Shown: positions 26,343 through 35,971 of the stretch, piece by piece
Layout of the letters: every line of letters begins with the position of its first letter
Numbering within the stretch: the first letter of the stretch is position 1
Assembly (NCBI GenBank): GCA_947447465.1
Contig: CANFKE010000002.1
Location: 141,751-205,750, forward strand
Direction: 5' to 3'
Length of the DNA stretch: 64,000 nt
DNA from: Chitinophagaceae bacterium
GTDB lineage: Bacteria > Bacteroidota > Bacteroidia > Chitinophagales > Chitinophagaceae
Position numbers and translations under genes: made by a program
The notes under the pieces: model-generated
What the model was told of the DNA's origin: nothing
The model's input: only the letters and a program-made list of their open reading frames with translations
Database searches by the model: none

Positions 26343-27869
26343 ATGAGTATCTTAATCAGTCCTGCATTCAAAGGTTTTATCAAATTGCGACAGAGCGCAA
26401 TTGATAATTTTATGCACAATCCTATAGATACTCAACAGCAGGTTTTCAACCACCTTATTGGTTCTGCTCAGTTTACAGAATATGGTAAAAAGTTCGATTT
26501 TGAACATATTGACAGCATAGCCGATTTTCAAAAAAATGTTCCTATCAATGATTATGAAACATTAAAACCATACATACAGCGCATATTTGAAGGTTCTCAG
26601 AATATACTGTGGCCATCTCCTATCACCTGGTTCGCTAAATCAAGCGGTACTACAAGTGATAAAAGTAAATTTATACCTGTAAGTAAAGAATCTCTCGATG
26701 ATAATCATTTCAGAGGTGGTAAAGATGTGTTAGCATTATACCTTAAAGATAATCCCGATTCTAACATCACTTCAGGTAAGTGTCTCATTCTTGGCGGTAG
26801 TCACCAGATCAATCAACTAAATGCAGCTTCATTTTTTGGTGATATTTCTGCTGTTACATTACAGAACATGCCTTTTGCAGGTAAAATGTTCCGTCTTCCG
26901 GAAATGTCCATTGCGCTTATGGCTGAGTGGGAGGAGAAGATCGAACGTATGGCGCATAGCACTATCAAAGAGAATGTTACCTACATAGCTGGTGTGCCTA
27001 CTTGGACAACAGTGCTTATTAAACGCATATTTGAGATCACTGGTACTAAAAATCTGCTCGACATTTGGCCTAATCTTGAATTATATATACACGGTGGTGT
27101 CAATTTTACACCTTATCGTCGTCAGTTCGAGCAGTTCATTCCTACCCCCAATATGCATTATCGCGAGACCTATAATGCTTCTGAGGGTTTCTTTGCTGTG
27201 CAGGATAAGGAAGATGAAGACGGAATGTTATTGTGCCTGAATCATGGTGTATTCTATGAGTTCATGCCATTGGAAGAATATGGTAAAGAGCACCCCGAAA
27301 CCCTGACCTTAAAGGAGGTCGAGCCTTATAAACAATATGCTATGGTCATCAGTACCAATGGTGGCCTCTGGCGCTATTTGGTTGGCGATACTATTCAGTT
27401 TACATCGTTGGCACCTTTCCGTATCAAGGTTACCGGCAGGCTCAAACACTTCATCAATGCCTTTGGTGAAGAGGTCATAGTTGACAATAGCGATAATGCC
27501 ATTGCCATTGCTTGTGCTGAGACAGGTGCTTCAGTTGTAGATTATTCTGCAGCGCCGCTGTATATGACCGGTGAAGATAATGGTGCTCATGAGTGGATAA
27601 TTGAATTTGAGCATTTACCTGTTTCGCTTGAATTATTCACGACCTTACTCGACAAATCACTACAAGCTATCAATTCAGATTATGAAGCTAAACGTCATAA
27701 AGACATTGCACTTCGTATGCCTGTAGTACATCGTATGCCTAAAGATGGTTTCAAAAAGTGGCTGAAGGATAAAGGTAAGCTTGGTGGACAGCACAAAGTA
27801 CCTCGCCTCAGTAACGAACGCACACAGCTTGAAGAAATGCTGAAGTATGTTTATCCTGAAACTAATTAG
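26343..27869 (+). CDS. GH3 auxin-responsive promoter family protein (acyl-adenylate/amide synthetase-like)
   Basis: 508 residues with the ANL-like fold of GH3 enzymes. Nucleotide-binding motifs are AKSSGTTSDKSKFIPVS near 100, YNASEGFFAVQ near 277 and the glycine-rich WRYLVGDTIQFTS near 335. Plant GH3 proteins join amino acids to acyl groups such as indole-acetate or jasmonate. The bacterial homologues, common in Bacteroidota, have unknown substrates. Its 3' end overlaps the convergent arginyltransferase-like gene by 8 bp. Confidence 0.88.
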   Translation: MSILISPAFKGFIKLRQSAIDNFMHNPIDTQQQVFNHLIGSAQFTEYGKKFDFEHIDSIADFQKNVPINDYETLKPYIQRIFEGSQNILWPSPITWFAKSSGTTSDKSKFIPVSKESLDDNHFRGGKDVLALYLKDNPDSNITSGKCLILGGSHQINQLNAASFFGDISAVTLQNMPFAGKMFRLPEMSIALMAEWEEKIERMAHSTIKENVTYIAGVPTWTTVLIKRIFEITGTKNLLDIWPNLELYIHGGVNFTPYRRQFEQFIPTPNMHYRETYNASEGFFAVQDKEDEDGMLLCLNHGVFYEFMPLEEYGKEHPETLTLKEVEPYKQYAMVISTNGGLWRYLVGDTIQFTSLAPFRIKVTGRLKHFINAFGEEVIVDNSDNAIAIACAETGASVVDYSAAPLYMTGEDNGAHEWIIEFEHLPVSLELFTTLLDKSLQAINSDYEAKRHKDIALRMPVVHRMPKDGFKKWLKDKGKLGGQHKVPRLSNERTQLEEMLKYVYPETN

Positions 27870-28542
27870 TTGGCGATATCATTTTCGAAAACGTCAGATA
27901 AGGTATCCATATATTTTGGTCTGGCAGATAAACTTCTGTAGCATTTTTGTCTAGAAACAGTTTATAGTCAAATACACTAAGACCAATTGAATAATAACCC
28001 GGATAATAGAGTGGAATATTGTTCTCTATACAATATTGGTGCTTTAATAGCATCACATATTTACCCGGGCTGTATTTTTTATACTCGGGTCTGTAAAAAT
28101 TGATGATACCTGCAATACTATTGGTGCCTTTATCAAATATACCGGCAGCTATCAGTTGTCTATTATCTCTTACCTCTATTACATAGCTTTCAAATCGCCT
28201 TGCGGGTATTTCCATTAGCAGATCTTCAAGGGTAGCAGCCGTTGTAAAATTGATGCTGTTTACATACACTCTATGCAATTCTTTAAGCTCTTCGGTCAAT
28301 GTAAACTTCCTGACTTGTACATAGAATTGCTTGTTGATATCCAGTATTTTTCTGTTTTTGGCTGCATGGCTTACTTTGATCACATTATATCTCAACCAGA
28401 ATACCGGATACACATCTTCTTGTGTTGGTGCAACAACTCGGGTAGTAAATACAAATTTGCCCGATCTGTACCAGCCTTTACTCAGATATTTATCCAATAT
28501 CTTTCCATTCGCATCTTTTAATAAAAGAATGTTATTCGCCAT
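27862..28542 (-). CDS. Arginyl-tRNA--protein transferase-like protein (ATE/Bpt C-terminal domain)
   Basis: About 226 residues if the ATG at 28542 is used. The body matches the GNAT-like C-terminal half of arginyl- and leucyl-transferases: YLSKGWYRSGKFVFTTR near 18, RRFESYVIEVRDNRQLIAAGIFD near 120, and YSPGKYVMLLKHQYC followed by PLYYPGYYSIG near 165-185. There is no N-terminal ATE domain with its Cys cluster. The frame stays open upstream to 28692, but that stretch runs through a terminator hairpin at 28660-28689, so the shorter start is preferred. The box TATTTTCG lies just before it. The likely role is N-end-rule tagging of proteins, unproven. Confidence 0.72.
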   Translation of the reverse strand: MANNILLLKDANGKILDKYLSKGWYRSGKFVFTTRVVAPTQEDVYPVFWLRYNVIKVSHAAKNRKILDINKQFYVQVRKFTLTEELKELHRVYVNSINFTTAATLEDLLMEIPARRFESYVIEVRDNRQLIAAGIFDKGTNSIAGIINFYRPEYKKYSPGKYVMLLKHQYCIENNIPLYYPGYYSIGLSVFDYKLFLDKNATEVYLPDQNIWIPYLTFSKMISPTN

Positions 28543-28659
28543 AATTTGCTCGGCGAAAATAGGAATACTATCTTTTAATTCCTTTCTACATCGTAAAATA
28601 GGACGCAATTTTCCAATGGACAAGTTTACAGTTCTTCTTGATTGTGCATATTCATAAAA

Positions 28660-28689
28660 AAGCGGCCTGCTCTTATGAACAGGCCGCTT
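28660..28689 (-). terminator. Rho-independent terminator after the NHL-repeat gene
   Basis: Ten-base arms AAGCGGCCTG / CAGGCCGCTT with a 10-base loop. Runs of A on the left and right give T-runs on either strand. It lies 22 bp past the stop of the minus-strand gene at 28712. Confidence 0.85.
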
Positions 28690-28711
28690 CAAAAAATGAA
28701 TACTATTTGAT

Positions 28712-30640
28712 CTATTTGGTCAGAACAATTTTTCTTACGTATTGATTATGACTATTAGATGCTGTGATATAATATATCCCTGAAGGTTGATCTTCAAGTT
28801 GAATATCCACATTCGTGTTAGTGTATGCAGTGAACTTCTTCACTTTCACACCCACCAGATTTGTGATCACAAAATGAGTTTCTTCTTTCTCTCCCGAAGC
28901 TACATTCACTGTAAAACTACCTCTGTTAGGATTAGGGAAAACACTCAATGCAGCACTATTCTGGTGTACATTAGGTGTTGACAATCCCTGACATAATCCT
29001 GTATCTATCAATCTTATAGGGAAGATGGCAACGGTAACACCACATGAATTGGTAACAGTATAACGGATTGTATCAATAGCACCTGCAAAAGATAGATTTT
29101 GTACAAGGCCTGTAGCACTTACTGTAGCCAATGTTGTATTACTGCTGCTCCATACACCGCCGCCTATCACATTCGATAGGGTAGTAGTAAAACCTTGGCA
29201 TAAGCTGTCAATTCCGGTAATCACACCTGCATTTGGATACATAACGATCGTTGTGGTATCATAATATACGCCATCAAATACATTTACGGTAAAGGAATCT
29301 ACGCCTGTAAATCCTGCCGGTGGGGTATAGGTAAGTCCTGAAGTGGTCATAGTAGAACCCGTAGAAGGCGCAGAATAGGCCGCAGAAACAGTTCCGAAGA
29401 CAGGAGGCACTATTACTGACCATGTTTCAGTCTGACCGACATCAATATCATCGATCGCAAGAAGTGTATCTAAGCCTCTTGGTGCATCATGGCATGTTGT
29501 TGCTACCTGGCGACTGCCGCCAACAAAATAGGGGAAATTGAAAGTATTGATTACACGGACACGATTATTGTCATTGTCACATATATAGTACTTGCCGTGA
29601 GAAACATCTAAAGCAAATCCTGTTGACATATTGATAGATGCAGCTACCGGTAAACCGCCATCGCCTCCAAAGGTTGCTACACCATTTCCGGCAATGGTAT
29701 AGATGTTGCCGAAAATATTGATCTTGCGAATGCGACTATTATTCATGTCTGAGATATATACATTACCCGGACCATCAACGGCGATTGCTCTCGGAGTATA
29801 TAATTGTGAAGCTGTCGAAGGACCACCATCTCCGCTAAAGCCATAGATAGGAGAGCCTGCAATAGTTGTAATGATACCTGAGGTATTGATCTTACGAATT
29901 TTGTTATTCCCGTCATCTGCTATGTACAGATTACCTGCGGCATCTCTGCCTATTCCGGTAGGGTATTGTACTTTTGCCGCTGTAGCAGGACCGTTATCAC
30001 CACCAAAAGAACAGTTAGAAGTTCCTGCGATAGTTGAAATGATTCCTGAGGTATTTACTTTACGAACCACACAATTCTGATTGTCCGCTATATATAAGTT
30101 ACCGGCCGGATCATAGACCAATCCCCACGGAAAACCAAGATGTGCATTGGTAGCAGGGCCGCCATCATCAGCCGCTACATAAGTTGGAGCTCCACCTATA
30201 CCTGCTATCGTTGTTATGATTCCGGTTGTCATATTGATCTTGCGGATCCTGTTATTACCATAATCCGAAAAAACTACATTACCTGATGGATCAACGGTAA
30301 TACCTCTCGGGTTCTGTATCTCTGCATTTGTTGCAGGACCGCCATCCTGAGCTGCGATGTAACCACCAACTCCGGTTCCGGCTATAGTGGTGATAATACC
30401 GGTAGCATAGCTTACTTTTCTGATCCTGTGATTGCCATAGTCTGAAATATAAACATTACCTGCGGCGTCAGTAGCCACACCATATGGGTTATTCAATGCC
30501 GATGTTGATGCGGCTACCCCGTCTGCTGTATAAGCTGCTGTCCCGGTTCCTGCAAGTGTGGTTATTGTTTGAGCTTGCGTGTTCAACGCTAATCCCATGG
30601 CGAGAAGAGAGAAGGTAAACGAGTAAAGTTTTGTGGTCAT
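28712..30640 (-). CDS. Secreted NHL-repeat protein with T9SS type A sorting domain
   Basis: 642 residues. The signal peptide ends near NTQAQT. At least six NHL repeats fill residues 25-370; each has GNVYISDYGNHRIRKV-like blades and an ITTIAGTG link, consistent with a beta-propeller. A bacterial Ig/cadherin-like segment follows (GLTYTPPAGFTGVDSFTVNVF near 445), then a short Ig-like region. The last 75 residues form the T9SS sorting domain (FPNPNRGSFTVNV ... SGIYYITASNSHNQYVRKIVLTK). The protein should pass the outer membrane and be anchored or released. Two paralogues lie at 48912 and 50308. Its ligand is unknown. Confidence 0.92.
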   Translation of the reverse strand: MTTKLYSFTFSLLAMGLALNTQAQTITTLAGTGTAAYTADGVAASTSALNNPYGVATDAAGNVYISDYGNHRIRKVSYATGIITTIAGTGVGGYIAAQDGGPATNAEIQNPRGITVDPSGNVVFSDYGNNRIRKINMTTGIITTIAGIGGAPTYVAADDGGPATNAHLGFPWGLVYDPAGNLYIADNQNCVVRKVNTSGIISTIAGTSNCSFGGDNGPATAAKVQYPTGIGRDAAGNLYIADDGNNKIRKINTSGIITTIAGSPIYGFSGDGGPSTASQLYTPRAIAVDGPGNVYISDMNNSRIRKINIFGNIYTIAGNGVATFGGDGGLPVAASINMSTGFALDVSHGKYYICDNDNNRVRVINTFNFPYFVGGSRQVATTCHDAPRGLDTLLAIDDIDVGQTETWSVIVPPVFGTVSAAYSAPSTGSTMTTSGLTYTPPAGFTGVDSFTVNVFDGVYYDTTTIVMYPNAGVITGIDSLCQGFTTTLSNVIGGGVWSSSNTTLATVSATGLVQNLSFAGAIDTIRYTVTNSCGVTVAIFPIRLIDTGLCQGLSTPNVHQNSAALSVFPNPNRGSFTVNVASGEKEETHFVITNLVGVKVKKFTAYTNTNVDIQLEDQPSGIYYITASNSHNQYVRKIVLTK

Positions 30641-30767
30641 TATTTGTTCTGGTATTTAGAAGCACTAAGTTATCGAAAAAATGGTAAAATATCTTAGACA
30701 ATTGTAATTCACAATAACCTCGCATATATACTGTGGGTGTGATCTTCTATTGAATCAGATATAAAAC

Positions 30768-30800
30768 AAAAAAGCTAAAACCATGGGTTTTAGCTTTTTT
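30768..30800 (-). terminator. Bidirectional-type terminator hairpin
   Basis: A perfect 15-bp inverted repeat (AAAAAAGCTAAAACC / GGTTTTAGCTTTTTT) with an ATG loop. It is 18 bp past the stop of the minus-strand esterase-like gene at 30819. Confidence 0.88.
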
Positions 30801-30818
30801 GTTAGCACTATAAAATGA

Positions 30819-32024
30819 TTATTCAATTACAATTCTCTTTACGATCGGGGTAAAGTTGTCATCTGCAAAATGAACTTTCATCATATAAATACCAGAGCTC
30901 AATAGAGATGTATTCAGCGTATAATTCTTATTGTTGACACCTGTATAGCTCAGTACCACACGACCCGTCTGATCAAAAACGGTCACTTCCTTGACCATTT
31001 CTGATGATCTAAGGTTCACTTCGCTGGTAGCCGGATTAGGAAATACACTTACTTCAGATGTAGTAGCAACTTCACTCACCCCTACATTGGTGCAAGTCAG
31101 ATTATACAAAAACTCGGTTACCATAGAATCGACCTGTGCAAATTTTGTAGCATCGGTTGACCAAGGCACATGTCCGTCACCCGGATATACTTTGCTCATA
31201 TGATAGATACCCTTTGATACATACTGCGGTTCAAGCGGGCCTAGTCCACACAGATTTACATGCACACTTCCGCTCAATGGGTAGGCACATGAATAAGGTA
31301 CTGTTGCATCATTATCACCTTGTGCATTTACAGATGGCATATCGCCGGTAGCTACAAAAGATACATTATTCAATGCACCAGCCAGATTGATTACCGCATT
31401 GGCACCAGATGAATAACCCGGATTACCGCTGTTGCCTTCTATGCCTCCGTTCGCATTCAATGCGGTGCGTAGATACGTTGGTGCTTCCATAGTGTCATTA
31501 AGGTAGCCGGCATGCATATATAATACTGCACCTGCCGAGTTTCCACCATAATAGATATGATTCACATCGATCTTATAAGTATTGGTTGTTGCAGCATCTT
31601 GCCTGAAGAATCTTACAGCCGCCTTTCCATCGCTTATAGCTTTGATCACCACATCTATAGCAACAGTACTATCCAATACCATCGGAACAAGGCTTCCTAG
31701 TCGATAGTCTATAGATGCGGTTACGTAACCACGCTTCGCAAAATTCTTACAGAGGTCAGTTACGGTAGCATCATCAGCACGTGTACCACCAACAAAGCTG
31801 CCTCCGTGAGCCAGAATGATCAATGGTCTGGCAGTAAGTGCATCGCCTGCCGGCTGATAAATGTCCATCTTTAGATTATAAGGTGTAGAATATACTACAG
31901 AGTCCATTGTATAAGAAGAGAAAACAAAGGAATTATACCTTCCCGAGGGGCATTGCGCACTAGCCTTCCCAAATGAAAAAGCGGCAAGGGTGAGCATTGC
32001 TAAAGAGTAGATTTTACGCTTCAT
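30819..32024 (-). CDS. Secreted alpha/beta-hydrolase (esterase-like) with T9SS sorting domain
   Basis: 401 residues. The signal peptide ends at KASAQ. The alpha/beta-hydrolase core (35-305) has the oxyanion motif HGGSFVGG near 73, nucleophile Ser in GGNSAGA near 160, the acid in QGDNDATVPY near 240 and His in GDGHVPW near 285. The pattern is closest to the BD-FAE / carboxylesterase group acting on acetylated or feruloylated polysaccharides. The C-terminal 85 residues are a T9SS type A domain (VFPNPATSEVNL ... SSGIYMMKVHF). It is probably exported to the surface; the substrate is inferred only from the fold. Confidence 0.9.
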   Translation of the reverse strand: MKRKIYSLAMLTLAAFSFGKASAQCPSGRYNSFVFSSYTMDSVVYSTPYNLKMDIYQPAGDALTARPLIILAHGGSFVGGTRADDATVTDLCKNFAKRGYVTASIDYRLGSLVPMVLDSTVAIDVVIKAISDGKAAVRFFRQDAATTNTYKIDVNHIYYGGNSAGAVLYMHAGYLNDTMEAPTYLRTALNANGGIEGNSGNPGYSSGANAVINLAGALNNVSFVATGDMPSVNAQGDNDATVPYSCAYPLSGSVHVNLCGLGPLEPQYVSKGIYHMSKVYPGDGHVPWSTDATKFAQVDSMVTEFLYNLTCTNVGVSEVATTSEVSVFPNPATSEVNLRSSEMVKEVTVFDQTGRVVLSYTGVNNKNYTLNTSLLSSGIYMMKVHFADDNFTPIVKRIVIE

Positions 32025-32123
32025 AATTGTATGTTGGTTAATTTAGGTGAGTAATACCCAACAAATTAATTCTTTATTTACAAATACAATAGCTATTGAA
32101 TAACTTTTTTTACAAATAAACAA

Positions 32124-32155
32124 AAAGGGTATCGGAAGTAATTCCGATACCCTTT
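32124..32155 (-). terminator. Rho-independent terminator after the permease gene
   Basis: Fourteen-base arms AAAGGGTATCGGAA / TTCCGATACCCTTT with a GTAA loop, flanked by an A-run that gives U residues on the minus strand. It lies 23 bp past the stop at 32178. Confidence 0.88.
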
Positions 32156-32177
32156 AGTTATAATTCAATGACCGGTA

Positions 32178-33653
32178 TTAGTCTTGTAGTTTGCTGTTTT
32201 TTCTGCTGTAACCAAAATAGATGACCAGACCTATTACCAGCCAGCCGCCAAGCCTTGCCCAGTTGGTCCAGCCTAAGCCGGCTATCATAGCACCGCAAAC
32301 CAGAATACCTAGAATAGATACAACAGGTACCATCGGTACTTTAAATTGTCGTGGTAACTCAGGATTCGTAATGCGCAATATCCATACTCCGGCACATACC
32401 AGCATAAAGGCAAATAAGGTACCTATACTGGTCATATCACCAACTATATCTCCCGGTACAAATGCAGCGAACGCACCTACCAACACCAGAAATATCCAGT
32501 TAGATTTATGGGGTGTCTTGAATTTAGGATGCAGATCTGAGAATATCTTAGGTACCAATCCATCACGACTCATAGAGTAGAATACACGCGACTGACCCAT
32601 TAACATCACTAGTATTACCGAGCTGAAGCCAAACAGAATAGCCACCGTTACCAGATTGGCCAACCAGTTATAGCCATGCATATATGTCTTGATAGCATAT
32701 GCCACAGATGCTTCTTTACCTTGTGTGCGGAAGTCGTTCACGCTGGCCACACCGGTCAATACGTGCGCGAATAATATATACAATATAGTGCACACCACCA
32801 GTGAGCCTAATATACCTATTGGCATATCTTTCTTAGGGTTCTTGGCCTCTTGTGCTGCAGTAGACACAGCATCAAAACCAATGAAGGCAAAGAAAACGAC
32901 CCCGGCAGCACCCAATATACCCCAGATACCACCGAAATTATGGGCAACTCCTTGTACATCTGTATAGGTACCGGCTTCAGGAATGTATGGGGTATGATTA
33001 GCAGGAACCATATAGCTCCAGCCTAAGACAATGAATAATACCACTATCGAAACCTTTGATATCACTATGATACCATTGACTACCGCAGATTCTTTAGTGC
33101 CCCTGATAAGCAGCATTGTGATCATGAAAATGATAAACAATGCCGGAACGTTCATCATTCCATGGTGCAATACCTGACCCGATGCGTCTTTCAGTGTCTC
33201 GAATGGTGAGTGCGACCACTCATAGGGGACTCGCAGACCAAACATTTCCAATAGCTTGTTCAGGTATTCACTCCAGGCTATACCTACTGTGGCTGCTCCT
33301 ACTGCATATTCCAATACCAGGTCCCAACCAATTATCCAGGCTACCAGTTCTCCCATTGTAGCATAAGAATAGGTATAAGCACTGCCGGCTATAGGTATCA
33401 TCGAGGCAAATTCGGCATAACACAGACCAGCCAGTGCGCAGCCTATCGCTGCCACTATAAAGCCTATTGTTACAGATGGCCCGGCATTATTAGCTGCTGC
33501 TGCTGCCGTACGTACAAATAGTCCCGCACCAATAATGGCGCCTATACCCAGTGCCACCAGATTTGCGGCACTCAACGTCCGCTTCAATCCTGATTCCCCG
33601 TCGGCAGAATCTAACATCAGCTTACCGATCGGCTTCTTTGTAAATATTCCCAT
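32178..33653 (-). CDS. APC-family amino acid permease (cationic amino acid transporter-like)
   Basis: 491 residues with about 12 membrane segments. The APC signature is near residue 30-50 (LVALGIGAIIGAGLFVRTAAA). FIGFDAVSTAAQEAKNPKKDMPIGI near 260 and SVILVMLMGQSRVFYSMSRDGLVP near 355 are typical of the CAT/YfnA branch. It should import amino acids with protons; substrate specificity cannot be read from sequence. It is monocistronic, with its own terminator. Confidence 0.92.
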   Translation of the reverse strand: MGIFTKKPIGKLMLDSADGESGLKRTLSAANLVALGIGAIIGAGLFVRTAAAAANNAGPSVTIGFIVAAIGCALAGLCYAEFASMIPIAGSAYTYSYATMGELVAWIIGWDLVLEYAVGAATVGIAWSEYLNKLLEMFGLRVPYEWSHSPFETLKDASGQVLHHGMMNVPALFIIFMITMLLIRGTKESAVVNGIIVISKVSIVVLFIVLGWSYMVPANHTPYIPEAGTYTDVQGVAHNFGGIWGILGAAGVVFFAFIGFDAVSTAAQEAKNPKKDMPIGILGSLVVCTILYILFAHVLTGVASVNDFRTQGKEASVAYAIKTYMHGYNWLANLVTVAILFGFSSVILVMLMGQSRVFYSMSRDGLVPKIFSDLHPKFKTPHKSNWIFLVLVGAFAAFVPGDIVGDMTSIGTLFAFMLVCAGVWILRITNPELPRQFKVPMVPVVSILGILVCGAMIAGLGWTNWARLGGWLVIGLVIYFGYSRKNSKLQD

Positions 33654-33853
33654 GTAATAATTTGATTATGATCAGGAAGATGGTCCATGTATTGATATTA
33701 CTGATACTACTTCCCTCAAAAGGCTAAGATAGTAGTTAATTGCGTAAATACAATTCAATGCGCCTTATTTTGATAGGACGATACTTTAGTTAAATTTTCA
33801 ATTATAATTTTATCCTATTTTCTAATTGTGAAAAATTGCATTAGGTTTGAAAA

Positions 33854-35242
33854 ATGATTTCATCCTACATTAGACGCAGGGTAATATTGCTCCTCTGTCT
33901 GGTGACCATTTCTTTCGCAGCTTTCGCACAACCTACCTTGCCCGACATCATAGGCGATGAGGAAAATGGCATCGTACTGCTTTCGTGGACGTGTCAGTAC
34001 GACGGGGTGAAATCCATTGCTGTACTTCGTTCTGCCGATAGCTCTTTCAATTATTCCACAATTGGTTATGTAAAGAAGTTATACAAAGGCGTACAGGCCT
34101 TTGCCGATGGTCATCCTATGCCGGGTAAGAACTACTATAAGCTCACGATTGTCTTTAACTCCGGCCTTACATGGGGTAGTTTGCATTATGGTGTCTATGT
34201 CGATTCTGTAGCAGTAAGAAAGGGTAGGTCGCTGCCTTCTAATGAAGCCTTGCAAAAACTCATTGTTACCGAGCAGCCTAAACCGGAAAAGGTAGCGACA
34301 AGCAATAAAGTAAAGAACGCTGTAAACCCTGCTGATAAGGACAGGTATATGGAAGTCTATAGAAAAGAGCCGACTCCTGTTCCTGTTGCTGCAGCACCCG
34401 TAGATACTCCACAGCAAAAACTGAAATTGCCCAAGCATAATGATGAGGAGGAAGAAATATCGGTAGAGGATTATATAGAAACATTGCCGGTTGAGACCAG
34501 AAAGAAAATAGCGGTTACCTATACAGATGATACTGCCGAGATCGATCCCGATGCTTACATAGATACAAAGAAACCTGTTGAACCTCAAAAGAAAGTAAAC
34601 GTAACATTTGACAATAAGACCGATGTGGCCGGTTTTGTGGCAACGCTTCCAAAGTCCGATACCCGCAAGTTTACGGTATCTTATAATGTCGATACTACAG
34701 AACCGGATGCGGCTAAATATATTGAAGACCCTAAAAAGCCGGAGCAACACAAGCCTGTTGAAGAACCCAGGAAAGTGACCATTACACTTAAAGATGAGGC
34801 TGCTGTTCAGGCATATGTAGATAAGCTACCTAATTCTGCAAAAAGTAAGATCACTGTTTCATATAATGTAGATTCTGCTGGTAGCAATGCCAAAGCTGTA
34901 GCCGAAGCAGCCAAAAAAGAACCTGCTGCACCACGCCAGAAAATATCTATCAAGTTCACCGATGAGATGAATGTAAATGAGGCGGCAGATGTAAAGTCAA
35001 AGTATATCTTCAATGATGCCGTGTCAGGTAATGTGACCTTCAACCTGCCCGATGATCTGGCTACACATCATTATGCTATTAAATTTTACGATAAAGAGAA
35101 TCATGTAGTCATAGAGATCCCCCGTATTAACACAGCCAAAGTAATATTGGATAAACGTAATTTCCAGAAGAAAGGACAGTATCGGTTTGTCTTACGTCGC
35201 GATGTGGTGGAACTGGAATCCGGCTATGTGAATATCTATTGA
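33854..35242 (+). CDS. Secreted hypothetical protein with internal repeats
   Basis: 462 residues. A signal peptide (MISSYIRRRVILLLCLVTISFAAFA) is followed by a fibronectin-like or Ig-like region (WTCQYDGVKSIAVLRS). A charged Pro/Lys-rich linker comes next. Then there are three to four imperfect repeats of about 60 residues, each with a motif like YIETLP or YVDKLP, a Lys-rich strand, VTYTDDT or VSYNVDT, and a KKP linker (about 215-365). The C-terminal 80 residues look like a beta-sandwich domain. I do not recognise the family. A TAGGTTTG box sits only 4 bp before the ATG. Confidence 0.78.
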   Translation: MISSYIRRRVILLLCLVTISFAAFAQPTLPDIIGDEENGIVLLSWTCQYDGVKSIAVLRSADSSFNYSTIGYVKKLYKGVQAFADGHPMPGKNYYKLTIVFNSGLTWGSLHYGVYVDSVAVRKGRSLPSNEALQKLIVTEQPKPEKVATSNKVKNAVNPADKDRYMEVYRKEPTPVPVAAAPVDTPQQKLKLPKHNDEEEEISVEDYIETLPVETRKKIAVTYTDDTAEIDPDAYIDTKKPVEPQKKVNVTFDNKTDVAGFVATLPKSDTRKFTVSYNVDTTEPDAAKYIEDPKKPEQHKPVEEPRKVTITLKDEAAVQAYVDKLPNSAKSKITVSYNVDSAGSNAKAVAEAAKKEPAAPRQKISIKFTDEMNVNEAADVKSKYIFNDAVSGNVTFNLPDDLATHHYAIKFYDKENHVVIEIPRINTAKVILDKRNFQKKGQYRFVLRRDVVELESGYVNIY

Positions 35243-35312
35243 TAGATGTATTGAATGACTACTCATTTCTCTACATAAAATATATCCTCTGTTGCTGCTT
35301 CAGGTTACCAGA

Positions 35313-35942
35313 TCACTGCGCATCATCCATTTCATGGGTTTGCAGCATTTGTTCCCACTCCGGTCCCAGGCGTAAATAATTGCCCATATACATCTTCATC
35401 ATCTGCACCATCTCTTCGGCATGCCATGAATAGACACCCAGTGCAAAGTACAATCTGCCTTCATTTGTTTCAAAATAGAGATTGCCATTGCGGTGCAATA
35501 CTTGTATGATCTGTTCCTGCGTTTCAAAACCGAAATAATCGAAAGTTTTACCTTTTAGCGGATGGTCTGTTTTGGGAGCATGGCCTTCATAGTGCAGTGG
35601 CCCCAGCAAGCGCCAGTCGTACCTACGCACCTTGCTGGAAAACAAGGTCTTTTTCTCAAAGGCAATATACTGATCATCCAATACGATACTCTCCTTCAGG
35701 AACATGCGGAGCAGAAAACGCCTGACGGCCAGAAAATACAGGAGTGATGCTCCGGTAATATTGATCCACAGAAAATAATGATTATGTACAGGAAATGACT
35801 TGAAAACGATCAACGTTGCCAAACCTATGGTAAACAGCAGTTCAAATATATACAACACACGCATGCGCATATTGATCCTGCTGCCAAGGTTGATGAGCAA
35901 GTGTTTGTCTCCCCAGTAATATGTAATTTCCTGCTTTGCCAA
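35313..35942 (-). CDS. Hypothetical membrane protein with two N-terminal membrane segments
   Basis: 209 residues. Two membrane segments (IFELLFTIGLATLIVFK, then FLWINITGASLLYFLAV) are followed by a soluble beta-rich domain of about 120 residues resembling a PH-like fold (ESIVLDDQYIAFEKKTLFSSKVRRYDW). The start is a TTG at 35942; the next in-frame ATG (35870) would remove 24 residues. It lies 29 bp after lipB on the same strand, so it may be co-transcribed. Its function is unknown. Confidence 0.65.
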   Translation of the reverse strand: MAKQEITYYWGDKHLLINLGSRINMRMRVLYIFELLFTIGLATLIVFKSFPVHNHYFLWINITGASLLYFLAVRRFLLRMFLKESIVLDDQYIAFEKKTLFSSKVRRYDWRLLGPLHYEGHAPKTDHPLKGKTFDYFGFETQEQIIQVLHRNGNLYFETNEGRLYFALGVYSWHAEEMVQMMKMYMGNYLRLGPEWEQMLQTHEMDDAQ

Positions 35943-35971
35943 TGTTCGTATTGACTTGAACGCTAAAAAAA

